Shown here: piece by piece, positions 9,069 through 17,840 of the stretch | Layout of the letters: each line of letters begins with the position of its first letter | Position numbering within the stretch: position 1 is the first letter of the stretch | NCBI GenBank assembly: GCA_020852715.1 | Contig: JADZAE010000071.1 | Span: 1-54,659, forward strand | Direction: 5' to 3' | Source: Deltaproteobacteria bacterium | GTDB lineage: Bacteria > Bdellovibrionota_C > UBA2361 > SZUA-149 > JADZAE01 | DNA length: 54,659 nt | Made by a program: the position numbers and the translations under genes | Notes under the pieces: model-generated | Databases searched by the model: none | Seen by the model: only the letters and a program-made list of their open reading frames with translations | What the model was told of the DNA's origin: nothing

Positions 9069-9105
9069 AGGGCTGCAACGTTATTGTTTTTACGCTGCAG
9101 CCCTT
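9069..9105 (+). terminator. Stem-loop, probable terminator
   Basis: AGGGCTGCA pairs with TGCAGCCCT, with a further CGT/ACG pairing inside, just 18 bases after the stop of the preceding gene. The T-tract is poor (TCGTCTCG), so termination may be weak or Rho-assisted. Confidence 0.6.
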
Positions 9106-9276
9106 CGTCTCGCCTAAAGGTTAAAATTAGGATAAAAACTTGCTTCTCCTCCCATTCTCTCAAATATGTAGTGTATCTTACTGTATACCAGCTTATTGAC
9201 AATATAGTTTTCTGATGTTCTATTGCCGCGTTTACCAAAACCTATATCAGAGTAGATTGCTATTGCATTGTTAAAG

Positions 9277-9348
9277 GACTAGCTCCTCTAGCAATGCGAG
9301 TGTTAAGGTTTTTTTGCATTGCGTTTAAGAGCCTGGCTCTTTCTAGTC
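9277..9348 (+). ncRNA. Structured 5' leader with three potential stems
   Basis: An outer stem GACTAG (9277-9282) with CTAGTC (9343-9348) encloses two inner hairpins. These are GCAATGC (9291-9297) with GCATTGC (9316-9322), and AAGAGC with GCTCTT (9327-9341, loop CTG). The arrangement resembles a three-way junction. It ends 17 bases before the GGAG ribosome-binding site of the gene at 9376. No known riboswitch motif was recognised. A cis-regulatory RNA is inferred from structure and position only. Confidence 0.4.
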
Positions 9349-9375
9349 ATTCATTTAGATGGAAAGGAGTGGACC

Positions 9376-9792
9376 ATGCACGGCGCTATTAACAAAGCCA
9401 AGTGGCTTGAATATGTTCTCCCAAGAAAGACTCCTGAAGGTGGGTTGTGGTGTCTTATCGGCCCCGATTCGCACGGAGTTATTAGTCCCATCATATTGGG
9501 ATTAGATGGTATCCATATAGGTATCTTCTTCCTCCCAAGACAAGGAGAGAGCGAGAGAAATCGTCAGCTCTCTATCCTATTTAGAGAAACCAATATCGGT
9601 AAGTATCGGTGTTGGCCGGAGTTTTTTGGTCCCGAAGAAGCAGGAGAGATCCTATTAGCTATGAATAGAGCTAATGTCTTTCCTATACGAGGCAATGCTC
9701 CATTTTTAGAACTGCTTCAGGATGAGGTAGATACCTCTCCCCCCTTTACGGCGCAACCTTTTGAGGATTCGCCATACATTCAAATTCATTAA
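9376..9792 (+). CDS. Hypothetical small soluble protein
   Basis: The 138-residue protein begins at the ATG at 9376, chosen because AAAGGAG lies six bases upstream. An upstream in-frame TTG at 9319 falls inside the structured leader and is disfavoured. The product is not recognised. It begins MHGAINKAKWLEYVLPRKTP, contains a hydrophobic GIHIGIFFLPRQ block and ends in an acidic, Pro-rich tail. No signal peptide or membrane span is evident. The gene is followed by a GC-rich hairpin at 9802-9855. It belongs with the other small orphan genes in this stretch (3032, 3609, 8716), which share strong leaders and a stem-loop after the stop, but no common protein motif is visible. Confidence 0.6.
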   Translation: MHGAINKAKWLEYVLPRKTPEGGLWCLIGPDSHGVISPIILGLDGIHIGIFFLPRQGESERNRQLSILFRETNIGKYRCWPEFFGPEEAGEILLAMNRANVFPIRGNAPFLELLQDEVDTSPPFTAQPFEDSPYIQIH

Positions 9793-9801
9793 TCCATTTA
9801 C

Positions 9802-9855
9802 GCCAGCGGCGCGCGCACGTATAACAAATCATCATCATAAGCGCGCGCCGTTGGC
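9802..9855 (+). terminator. GC-rich hairpin downstream of a small gene
   Basis: GCCAGCGGCGCGCGC and GCGCGCGCCGTTGGC form a 15-bp stem (one G-T pair) around a 24-nt AT-rich loop, starting 10 bases after the stop. No T-run follows. It may act as a terminator or an mRNA 3'-end stabiliser. The following stretch to 10337 has no supported gene. Confidence 0.5.
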
Positions 9856-10337
9856 CAAATATTCTATAGGTTTTTGAATAGGTTTCACACTCGCAGCGCT
9901 AAAATTCATCTATCCATTTTTATCCACATAACGTTTTTGTATATGCAAGCTCCGACAGTGGGCAAGCACAAACACGTGCGCAACGTGCCCCATTAACACA
10001 CGCAACATCACGACCGCATGCCGCAGTGTGCGTCGAAGCCGCCAGGCACCATGATGAGGCCAAGGTGGCGGATGATCAAAGGCCATCTCTACGAATACGA
10101 CATCATAACAATGGCATTGCGATGGAGAACGCCCGGATAGTCGCGGTCGTAATTTCCTGCAATCCGCCCCCCTATATTTACATAAACGTATTTATACGCA
10201 CCCGTAGGGACGGCCTTTGGCTGTCCGCAATGACCGCGTGATCACGGTGGCTTAAATAATTATTTTTACGAATCACACCGCAAGTAGCCATTGGAATGTT
10301 AAAAAGAAGGGTTTGAAGCAGAAAAGGATTCCCCGTT

Positions 10338-10610
10338 AAAAGGGCAATTTCGTGGCAGAGAGGAGGAAAGCAAGCGGCGAGGAGCTAACGCTTACCCCGA
10401 TAAGAAGGCGAGTTTGGGATGAATGCTAGGCGGCGGCCAGTGCGAGCACTAATCGGAAGCCCTCAAGCTGCTTCCGGCAGCGCTACTCACGATATTTAAT
10501 GCATGTTAGTTATGGAGAGCTTACTATGTTTCTCCGTGTAGTGACCATATGGGACTCGCGGAGCGGAGCCGCGCAGTCTAACGACGCAGTCGCCTAAAAT
10601 TGCCTGTTTT
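10338..10610. repeat. Repeat family B, copy 1, with imperfect terminal inverted repeats
   Basis: The left end AAAAGGGCAATTTCGTGGC (10338-10356) is an imperfect inverted match of the right end GCCTAAAATTGCCTGTTTT (10592-10610). Inside, GAATGCTAGGCGGCGGCCAG, CTCGCGGAGC and AACGACGCAGTCGCC recur in the copy at 13130-13232. The right end runs into the stop codon of the RRM-bS18 gene. There is no open frame of note. Confidence 0.6.
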
Positions 10611-11196
10611 AGTCGTTGACGATAGGCAACATAGCCAACTGCTGCGACCTCTTAATCGCCAAATTCAGCAATCTTTGATTAGTCGCTGTCAAACCTGTCA
10701 TACGACGCGGCAAAACACGCCCGCGTTCGCTCATGAAGCGACGAAGCAGCTTGGCGTTTTTGTAGTCGATTTTTAAGGTTTCATCTTCAATGAAAGGATC
10801 GTTTTTACGGCGCTTACGAACACCAAGATCTAAAGGCTGAGCGCGGAAGTAACCCATCGGGGCCTGTGATCCTCTGTCGCGATTGTTATAATCTTGATGC
10901 GAATCATGACCACCGTGTTGTCTGTGTTGATCAGAAGATCCTTGCTCGCGGCGAGTCCCACGATCTTCGCTTACCTTGATCACGCGACTATCCCAAACGG
11001 CGCCATTTAATTCCTCGATCGCACGGCGTGCTTCTTCCGGTGAAGAAAATTCGACGAAACCAAAACCGCGCGAACGGCCACCGATACCTTCGGTCATCAC
11101 CTTAGCGGAGACAACATTACCTACTTTTGAAAAGAAGTCTTTGAGCTTGTCTTGATCGACGTTAAAAGAGAAATTACCAACGAACACTTTTGTCAT
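10609..11196 (-). CDS. RRM domain fused to ribosomal protein bS18
   Basis: The 195-residue protein has two clear parts. Residues 1-80 are an RNA-recognition motif with RNP2 VFVGNF (4-9) and RNP1 RGFGFVEF (43-50), like bacterial/cyanobacterial RNA-binding proteins. A hydrophilic linker rich in His, Gln, Asp and Arg covers about 81-120. Residues about 129-195 are a full bS18 core, with DPFIEDETLKIDYKNAKLL, RRFMSERGRVLPRRMTG and NQRLLNLAIKRSQQLAML. bS18 sits on the 30S platform beside bS6, near the mRNA exit. The gene is not in the usual rpsF-rpsR-rplI cluster. It is flanked by a terminator upstream and repeat family B at its stop. An AGGAT lies upstream of the ATG. Whether this is the only bS18 in the genome is unknown. 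Confidence 0.92.
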   Translation of the reverse strand: MTKVFVGNFSFNVDQDKLKDFFSKVGNVVSAKVMTEGIGGRSRGFGFVEFSSPEEARRAIEELNGAVWDSRVIKVSEDRGTRREQGSSDQHRQHGGHDSHQDYNNRDRGSQAPMGYFRAQPLDLGVRKRRKNDPFIEDETLKIDYKNAKLLRRFMSERGRVLPRRMTGLTATNQRLLNLAIKRSQQLAMLPIVND

Positions 11197-11333
11197 TATC
11201 TGATCATCCTATGAAATTACACACACGTAATCAGCCTATGGCTCATCCCTAGGCTAAGAATGCTATTTCGAGTAAAGCCGGAGAGCTATAAGTTAATTAG
11301 ATTTAAAATGCAACCTTCTCGTGAATAAAAAAA

Positions 11334-11368
11334 CGGCCTAACCCTCTAAATTCTAAAGGGTTAGGCCG
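11334..11368 (-). terminator. Strong terminator for the minus-strand gene at 11395
   Basis: CGGCCTAACCCT pairs perfectly with AGGGTTAGGCCG (12 bp). On the minus strand it is followed by a T-run (eight T then ATTCAC). It separates the 11395-11730 gene from the RRM-bS18 gene, so the latter must have its own promoter in 11197-11333. Confidence 0.9.
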
Positions 11369-11394
11369 CTATTAATCTTTAAATAATCCGCTTC

Positions 11395-11730
11395 TTAGCG
11401 TAGCAAGCTTAAACGTTCTTGCAGAATCTCTGGAGTCTGCTCATAGTTTTTAAGCGTTACCTGCAAAGCAGCCGGATCCAAATCTAAGTGCTGAGTTACC
11501 CAAGCAAAGCTGAAAGCCCTAGTTGGAGTCAGCGGGCCAAACAACCATTGCCGAGCACTGCGCACAACGTGACGATCACATTGAGCTGAACCAAAAGCGT
11601 CGCAAATCGCTCTAGCTAGAACAGCCGCAAGCAAATTTCTTTCTGGCTTTATACCCTTCGACGCGGTTGAGCCTTGCTCATCGTCAACATTTCCGATGCG
11701 AACCTTGGCGACTGAAGTGTTATTATTCAA
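11395..11730 (-). CDS. Small helical protein of unknown function
   Basis: The 111-residue product has an N-terminal disordered stretch (about 1-30) and a helical domain. That domain contains LLAAVLARAICDAFG, then ARQWLFGPLTPTRAFSFAWV, then LDLDPAALQ. The pattern of an alpha-helix, a WLF segment, an FSF-x-W-V segment and LxLDPxxL resembles small uncharacterised proteins I recall from delta-type and related bacteria, though I cannot name the family. The DPxxL ending looks like a helix-turn-helix-like tail. It forms a single-gene unit ending in the terminator at 11334-11368. The 11731-12394 gap upstream shows no supported gene. Confidence 0.6.
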   Translation of the reverse strand: MNNNTSVAKVRIGNVDDEQGSTASKGIKPERNLLAAVLARAICDAFGSAQCDRHVVRSARQWLFGPLTPTRAFSFAWVTQHLDLDPAALQVTLKNYEQTPEILQERLSLLR

Positions 11731-12394
11731 GCTACCTCCCCTTTTCTCATTAAAACACGAAGATCTGCTAACATTGTCGCACGCAAATCGCCGTCGGCTT
11801 TACGTTTAACGTAAAACAACTAACGCTTGCATTTCGGATTATTAGAATCAGCAAGATAAGTTAACAAAACTTTATTTTGGCCACACTTACCCATCTTGAA
11901 GATCACAAGCATGCAATACATCAAGTAGCTAAGCACAATTAAAATAGACCAAGAAAACATAAGCCAGCCAAAAGAAAGAAAGCGTTAACAAACGAGCCGA
12001 AACTTTTCCCGCGACGACAACAAACAAACTCGTGCGTGTTGAAAATCCCCGTGAAAAACTTTGTCTCTACGCATTCAGTCTTGGGCATTCGCAACAACCC
12101 CGATTACCCCCGACATCTTTCCTCAGACGCATGCACCATAATTTGTATGCAGCGTTTAAGTGGGTTAAACTTTTAGCCCGTAACCCCTTAAATGTCAAGA
12201 AGAAACCCGCTGCTTATTGATGTTTGATTTAACTTTTTTAAAGAAACTGTCTCAACTCAAACCTAGCGCGTCACCATGAAGACTAGCTTGACTGTGCTAT
12301 CTAATCTAGAACAAGTTGCCTCAACCTGCTATCAAGCTAAGAACATAACCTTGATGGATACCCCAGTGGCTGGCATTCTCTAATTAACCGTTAG

Positions 12395-12607
12395 ATGGTT
12401 CTAGCGAAAAACAAAGGCACCGTGGACAAATCTCACTTTGAAATAATTAACTTTGGAGAACAGAAGAAACCTATCAACTATTGGAATACTCAATCTCCGG
12501 AAATGCGCTTAAAGGCCTTAGAAGAAATAAGACAAGAATACAACTCATGGAAATATGGTTCTGAACAAAGACTTCAAAGAATTTGTAGTGTTATTAAACG
12601 CTCATAA
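12395..12607 (+). CDS. Small partner protein of a nucleotidyltransferase
   Basis: The 70-residue protein has a C-terminal half of the form YWNTQSPEMRLKALEEIRQE followed by YNSWKYG and RLQRICSVI. This matches the short helical proteins often encoded just upstream of DUF6036-like nucleotidyltransferases (pattern YW-x-S/T-x-x-P-E-x-R-L). Such pairs are viewed as possible toxin-antitoxin-like modules, but the role is not established here. It overlaps the next gene by 53 bp in another frame, consistent with translational coupling. No good Shine-Dalgarno site precedes the ATG. Confidence 0.6.
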   Translation: MVLAKNKGTVDKSHFEIINFGEQKKPINYWNTQSPEMRLKALEEIRQEYNSWKYGSEQRLQRICSVIKRS

Positions 12608-13022
12608 AGTTCGCTACCTAATCGTCGGCGGATATGCTCTCGCTTACCACGGGCATCCTCGCTACACCAAAGACCTCGATATATGGATTGAGTCAACATC
12701 AGAAAATGCTTCTCTCCTGATGAATGTTTTAAACAATTTTGGATTTGGCTCTGTCGGAATAAAACATTCCGATTTCCTTGATCCAGATCATTTGATAATT
12801 TTAGGAAAAGAACCTACCAGAATCGATCTTATTACGAGCATCCCCGGACTCTCTTTCCCCTCGGCTTACGATAATTGCTCGATGATCACCATTAAAGGCA
12901 CAACAATAAAATTTCTCAACAAGTCAGATCTGATTACCGCCAAAAAAAATGCTGGTCGGCTGCAAGATTTAGCTGATGTTGAAAATCTCACATCTGATGA
13001 CCAAAACGAAGAAGGAAACTAA
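12555..13022 (+). CDS. Nucleotidyltransferase-fold protein (DUF6036/AbiEii-like)
   Basis: The 155-residue protein has the minimal nucleotidyltransferase signature. YLIVGGYALAYHGHPRYTKD (about residues 20-39) supplies the GG-type motif, DLDIWI contains the two catalytic carboxylates, and RIDLIT carries a third acidic residue. Family members are DNA polymerase-beta-fold enzymes that often act in toxin-antitoxin or abortive-infection modules. The upstream 70-residue gene is the typical partner. All key acidic residues are present, so it could be active. The tail is acidic (SDDQNEEGN). The nucleotide and target are unknown. Confidence 0.8.
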   Translation: MVLNKDFKEFVVLLNAHKVRYLIVGGYALAYHGHPRYTKDLDIWIESTSENASLLMNVLNNFGFGSVGIKHSDFLDPDHLIILGKEPTRIDLITSIPGLSFPSAYDNCSMITIKGTTIKFLNKSDLITAKKNAGRLQDLADVENLTSDDQNEEGN

Positions 13023-13129
13023 GTTGCAAAACCAAAATTGTGCTTAGAGGCAAATAGCGCAGCGCAGGACCGACGTCTTACAAAGAAATGACCCAAAATT
13101 CCTCTTTTAAAATAAAAAAAGCGCTTTGA

Positions 13130-13232
13130 GAATGAATGCTAGGCGATGGCCAGTGCGAGCAACGCAAGTGTGCTGTAGCACTCGCGGAGCACCGCACCTG
13201 GCCGCCAACGACGCAGTCACCCAAAATAGCCC
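13130..13232. repeat. Repeat family B, copy 2
   Basis: It shares GAATGCTAGGCGATGGCCAG (variant), CTCGCGGAGC, GGCCGCC and AACGACGCAGTCACCC with the copy at 10338-10610. It lies between the nucleotidyltransferase gene and the 3' end of ahcY. A second CCCAAAATTCCTCTTTT at 13092-13108 echoes its right end CCCAAAATAGCCCTTTT as a direct repeat. Confidence 0.6.
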
Positions 13233-13241
13233 TTTTAACAT

Positions 13242-14827
<1,586 letters not shown>

Positions 14828-15625
14828 ATGAATTCCACTAATTCACAAAACCTAGAACAGCAAACTATCTCACAAAAAGGCAAGTCGGTAGCGGCAAAAC
14901 TCCGAGGAAAAGCATTTGTTATCCCTAGCCTGATCACAGTAATGGGAGTTTTTTGCGGGTTTCTATCGGCGATAAGTTCATTTCAAGGTAATTTTAGTTA
15001 TGCCGCTAAGTGTGTGTTAGCAGCAATCATCGCCGATATGCTCGATGGCGCTGTCGCGCGGCGTTTAAAAGCAACATCAGAATTCGGTAAGGAGCTGGAC
15101 TCATTAAGCGATGTTGTTGCCTTTGGCGTGGCTCCGGCTGTGATGCTTTATACTTGGGGACTGGGTAGTTCGGCTAATGAGTTTGGTATTCTTGTCGCTT
15201 ATGTATTTCTTGCTTGCGGTGCGATACGTCTTGCTCGCTTTAACGTCACGACGACAACAAGTCGCGTTCCTAAAAATGCGTTTCAGGGGTTACCTATTCC
15301 GGGTGCCGCCGGTGTGGTGGTTACTTTATGCTATACGATGCCGGACAAAATAACAGATTTTTACGCTACTTCATTGATTGCCATGCTTTCTTTGGTGCTA
15401 TCTTTTCTCATGGTCAGTTCCATTCCCTATCCCAACACCAAGCACTTAAAATTGCGCGATATTGATTTTCACTTATTGTTCTTAGGTTTGTCGGTGATCA
15501 TTGCGCTTGCTTGGTATAGCACTCGCATTGCGCTTTTTGTCGCTTTTTGGGGTTATTTAGTTTCTGGACCGGTAAATTACTTCATCCAAAAAAAGAAATG
15601 CAATAAAGACTTGCTGGTACATTAA
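14828..15625 (+). CDS. pssA: CDP-diacylglycerol-serine O-phosphatidyltransferase
   Basis: The 265-residue integral membrane protein carries the CDP-alcohol phosphatidyltransferase signature: D-M-L-DG-AVAR, then G, D and D in EFGKELDSLSDVVAFGVAP (about residues 72-101). Several hydrophobic helices surround it. Length and the VPSLITVMGVFCGF-like N-terminus fit the PssA class that makes phosphatidylserine from CDP-diacylglycerol and serine, the first step to phosphatidylethanolamine. No decarboxylase gene (psd) is adjacent. The Shine-Dalgarno is weak (AGGAGAA lies about 36 bases upstream). The gene ends in a bidirectional terminator shared with the convergent gene. Confidence 0.88.
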   Translation: MNSTNSQNLEQQTISQKGKSVAAKLRGKAFVIPSLITVMGVFCGFLSAISSFQGNFSYAAKCVLAAIIADMLDGAVARRLKATSEFGKELDSLSDVVAFGVAPAVMLYTWGLGSSANEFGILVAYVFLACGAIRLARFNVTTTTSRVPKNAFQGLPIPGAAGVVVTLCYTMPDKITDFYATSLIAMLSLVLSFLMVSSIPYPNTKHLKLRDIDFHLLFLGLSVIIALAWYSTRIALFVAFWGYLVSGPVNYFIQKKKCNKDLLVH

Positions 15626-15628
15626 AAA

Positions 15629-15654
15629 AGCCACTTCGTTTTAGCAAAGCGGCT
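15629..15654. terminator. Bidirectional terminator between convergent genes
   Basis: AGCCACTT and AAGCGGCT form an 8-bp stem with one mismatch, flanked by AAAAAA on the left and CTTTAA on the right. It suits both pssA (plus) and the gene ending at 15686 (minus). Confidence 0.7.
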
Positions 15655-15685
15655 CTTTAACTGTCTAATATTGGCCGGATATTTA

Positions 15686-17692
15686 TTAATTACTATACGG
15701 TTTGCCCACAACGCTACATCGTCGGTATTGAATAGGCTTGGATACCCATACCGCATTTGTCACCGGGCAGCTATTAGCATCGGTGCAGGTGCGCCGATAA
15801 CCCAAGACTCCGTTTAGTCCTTTTTTACAGGCACTCCATGCAGTGCAAGTCCACCTTGGACGGCAAGCTATGCTGGAACTCGATGACCTTACCACACTTG
15901 GTTTTGAGCTGCTATTTGCCGCCGAACTGCTACTAGATACCGGCAAAGCACAGTCCAAAATATTGATTGGTTTTAAAATGGTCGAACCGCAACTATTGCT
16001 ATCACTGCAAGAGCGCCTTTTTATCCCGGCCGCACAGCTGCCCCAAGTGCCACATTGCCAGTTTTCCGAACAAGTTGCGGCTACCCCTAACTGTAATTTA
16101 TCTACAGACAAGGCATGAGAAATCACACTAATCCCGTTAGGTAAATATATCTTCTCTAGGCCACCCTTACTTTCAATGGTCAGTTTACCCTTACTAATAG
16201 CGGCAAAACTGTTACCAAAAACCTTGCTTGTCGCACGCGTCGGAACCTGTCTATCGACCTCAAAAACACGTTTTGCAAAATCGCTTACTGATGGTAACGA
16301 AACTACAGTTTTGTCTTTATAAAAATCAAAGTGTAACTGACTAACATTTGGTTTTGTTCCGTTTGCGCCGACAAATATCGCTATTTTTTTCCAAGTCCCA
16401 CCGGCTTGCGGCACTGAAAAATAAAGTTTATTGCTGCCAGCTCTTTCAATCATTAAACCTGACGCACCAGCGCTGATCCATAGTTGCGCAAGACTTAGCT
16501 TAGTGCCGTAATCTGTGCCATTGGAAGTAACGGCACGATAAGTTAATCCCAGTGCAGAATTACCTGTTCCGTAACCAATATCCTGCTCTAACTTTTCTGT
16601 AATTACACTAGTATCTCTAATACCCGCTATCCGAGGAGAAGCTTTACCAAAAAATCTTCCACAAGGACGATCGTCTATAAATGGGCCAATCGGCTGCGTT
16701 GCATCGATATAAGTCCATCTTGCATCCGGACAACTTCCATATAAAGCAATGGCCTTTGACTTATCTATCCCCTGCGTGGTACTAGTTCCAAGCAAAGCCG
16801 TCTCGGAAGTATAAAGCCAATTGTTTAATAACGCCCGCAATTCAACAGTTTTATCATTTATACCAAATGCCTGAACAACATCGACCCCGGCGATATAGCC
16901 GCGATACGTTGCATTCGGCAGCCCTTCATAAAGACTGGATACTTTAAAATCGATCCATTCTCCCTTCTTTATCAAGCGGTAACCCCGCCCAACGCTATCG
17001 TAAGAAAACTTTGTAATCAGCTGGTTATTTTTATCATATGCTCCAACTTTTTGTGGCTCGGCTCCTGCACAAAAACCTCGACCATCTTCTTGGCAAGCGG
17101 TGATACGCACACTTGTTGCGGAAGCCGGAATCAGTAAATTATAATTTTTGTCCGCCTTCACTCTAACCGTAGCCTGAAAATCTATTTTCTTCCCGTCGAT
17201 GGCCTTAAAACTACTGCTGGGAATAGAAACACTAGCTACTGGCTTTGTCGTATCACTAGGTAAAATATTTCCTTGCGCTGTGGGTACAGGACAGTCCACT
17301 TCAGAAATAGAAAATCCCGTATTACTTCGTTGATAACAAACTGTTTTTTGGTTAGCACCATCGGCAAATTTAATACCGATCACGCAAGCTAAATCGGTTT
17401 TGCTATAGTCCCGCTTGTCAACTATCGCTACGCACTTACTCCCCTTGGCATATTCTCTCATCTGATTACATCCGGACAAAGGGGTGGGTATAGTGGTATA
17501 ACAGTTATTATACCCCCTGATCGGAAAAGTATTATAAACGTAGCCGGGGCCATTATCAAAATAGAGTGAAACATATTTTTTGCCATCCGAAACCAAGCGC
17601 GGAGCAACATAACTTTGCGCGGCAGCGGAATTTATTAAATATGTGCAGGTCAATAAAACGGCTAACAATATTGGATATAACTTTTTTAACAT
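15686..17692 (-). CDS. Large secreted protein with two thrombospondin-1-like modules
   Basis: The 668-residue protein has a signal peptide (about residues 1-25, ending in NSAAA). A Cys-containing N-terminal domain and a central beta-rich region follow, which includes a segment rich in Gly, Ser and Thr around 350-500 that could be a carbohydrate-binding-type fold. At the C-terminus lie two thrombospondin-type-1-like modules: NWQCGTWGSCAAGIKRRSC near 545-565 and RWTCTAWSACKKG...RRTC near 610-640. They are joined by a Ser-rich linker (SSSSSAANSSS). Such W-x-C-x-x-W-x-x-C modules occur in secreted adhesins. It is probably an extracellular or cell-surface protein; no enzymatic site was seen. Confidence 0.75.
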   Translation of the reverse strand: MLKKLYPILLAVLLTCTYLINSAAAQSYVAPRLVSDGKKYVSLYFDNGPGYVYNTFPIRGYNNCYTTIPTPLSGCNQMREYAKGSKCVAIVDKRDYSKTDLACVIGIKFADGANQKTVCYQRSNTGFSISEVDCPVPTAQGNILPSDTTKPVASVSIPSSSFKAIDGKKIDFQATVRVKADKNYNLLIPASATSVRITACQEDGRGFCAGAEPQKVGAYDKNNQLITKFSYDSVGRGYRLIKKGEWIDFKVSSLYEGLPNATYRGYIAGVDVVQAFGINDKTVELRALLNNWLYTSETALLGTSTTQGIDKSKAIALYGSCPDARWTYIDATQPIGPFIDDRPCGRFFGKASPRIAGIRDTSVITEKLEQDIGYGTGNSALGLTYRAVTSNGTDYGTKLSLAQLWISAGASGLMIERAGSNKLYFSVPQAGGTWKKIAIFVGANGTKPNVSQLHFDFYKDKTVVSLPSVSDFAKRVFEVDRQVPTRATSKVFGNSFAAISKGKLTIESKGGLEKIYLPNGISVISHALSVDKLQLGVAATCSENWQCGTWGSCAAGIKRRSCSDSNSCGSTILKPINILDCALPVSSSSSAANSSSKPSVVRSSSSSIACRPRWTCTAWSACKKGLNGVLGYRRTCTDANSCPVTNAVWVSKPIQYRRCSVVGKPYSN

Positions 17693-17840
17693 AACACTCT
17701 TTCTGATTTACTAGGTTGATAGAATTTTCAGACAAAGAACGACGAACCATAAAGGTTGGCTTAACTTAACTTTTTGACGCTAAATTGGTCAATAAAATAC
17801 TGTGCGCGTTACATTTATTTTACATTAGGTGAGATGAAGC

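Noticed and set aside
10026..10241. Open frame in the gap after the 9376 gene
   Set aside because: It has no ribosome-binding site and an unnatural composition, and it lies in non-coding sequence before repeat family B.
12032..12220. 62-residue open frame
   Set aside because: No ribosome-binding site, no recognisable motif and no partner. Treated as non-coding.
12276..12383. Short open frame with TLMDTPVAG, resembling a hydroxyisobutyrate dehydrogenase fragment
   Set aside because: Only about 35 residues, with no supporting context and a stop just upstream. The resemblance is too short to call a gene remnant.
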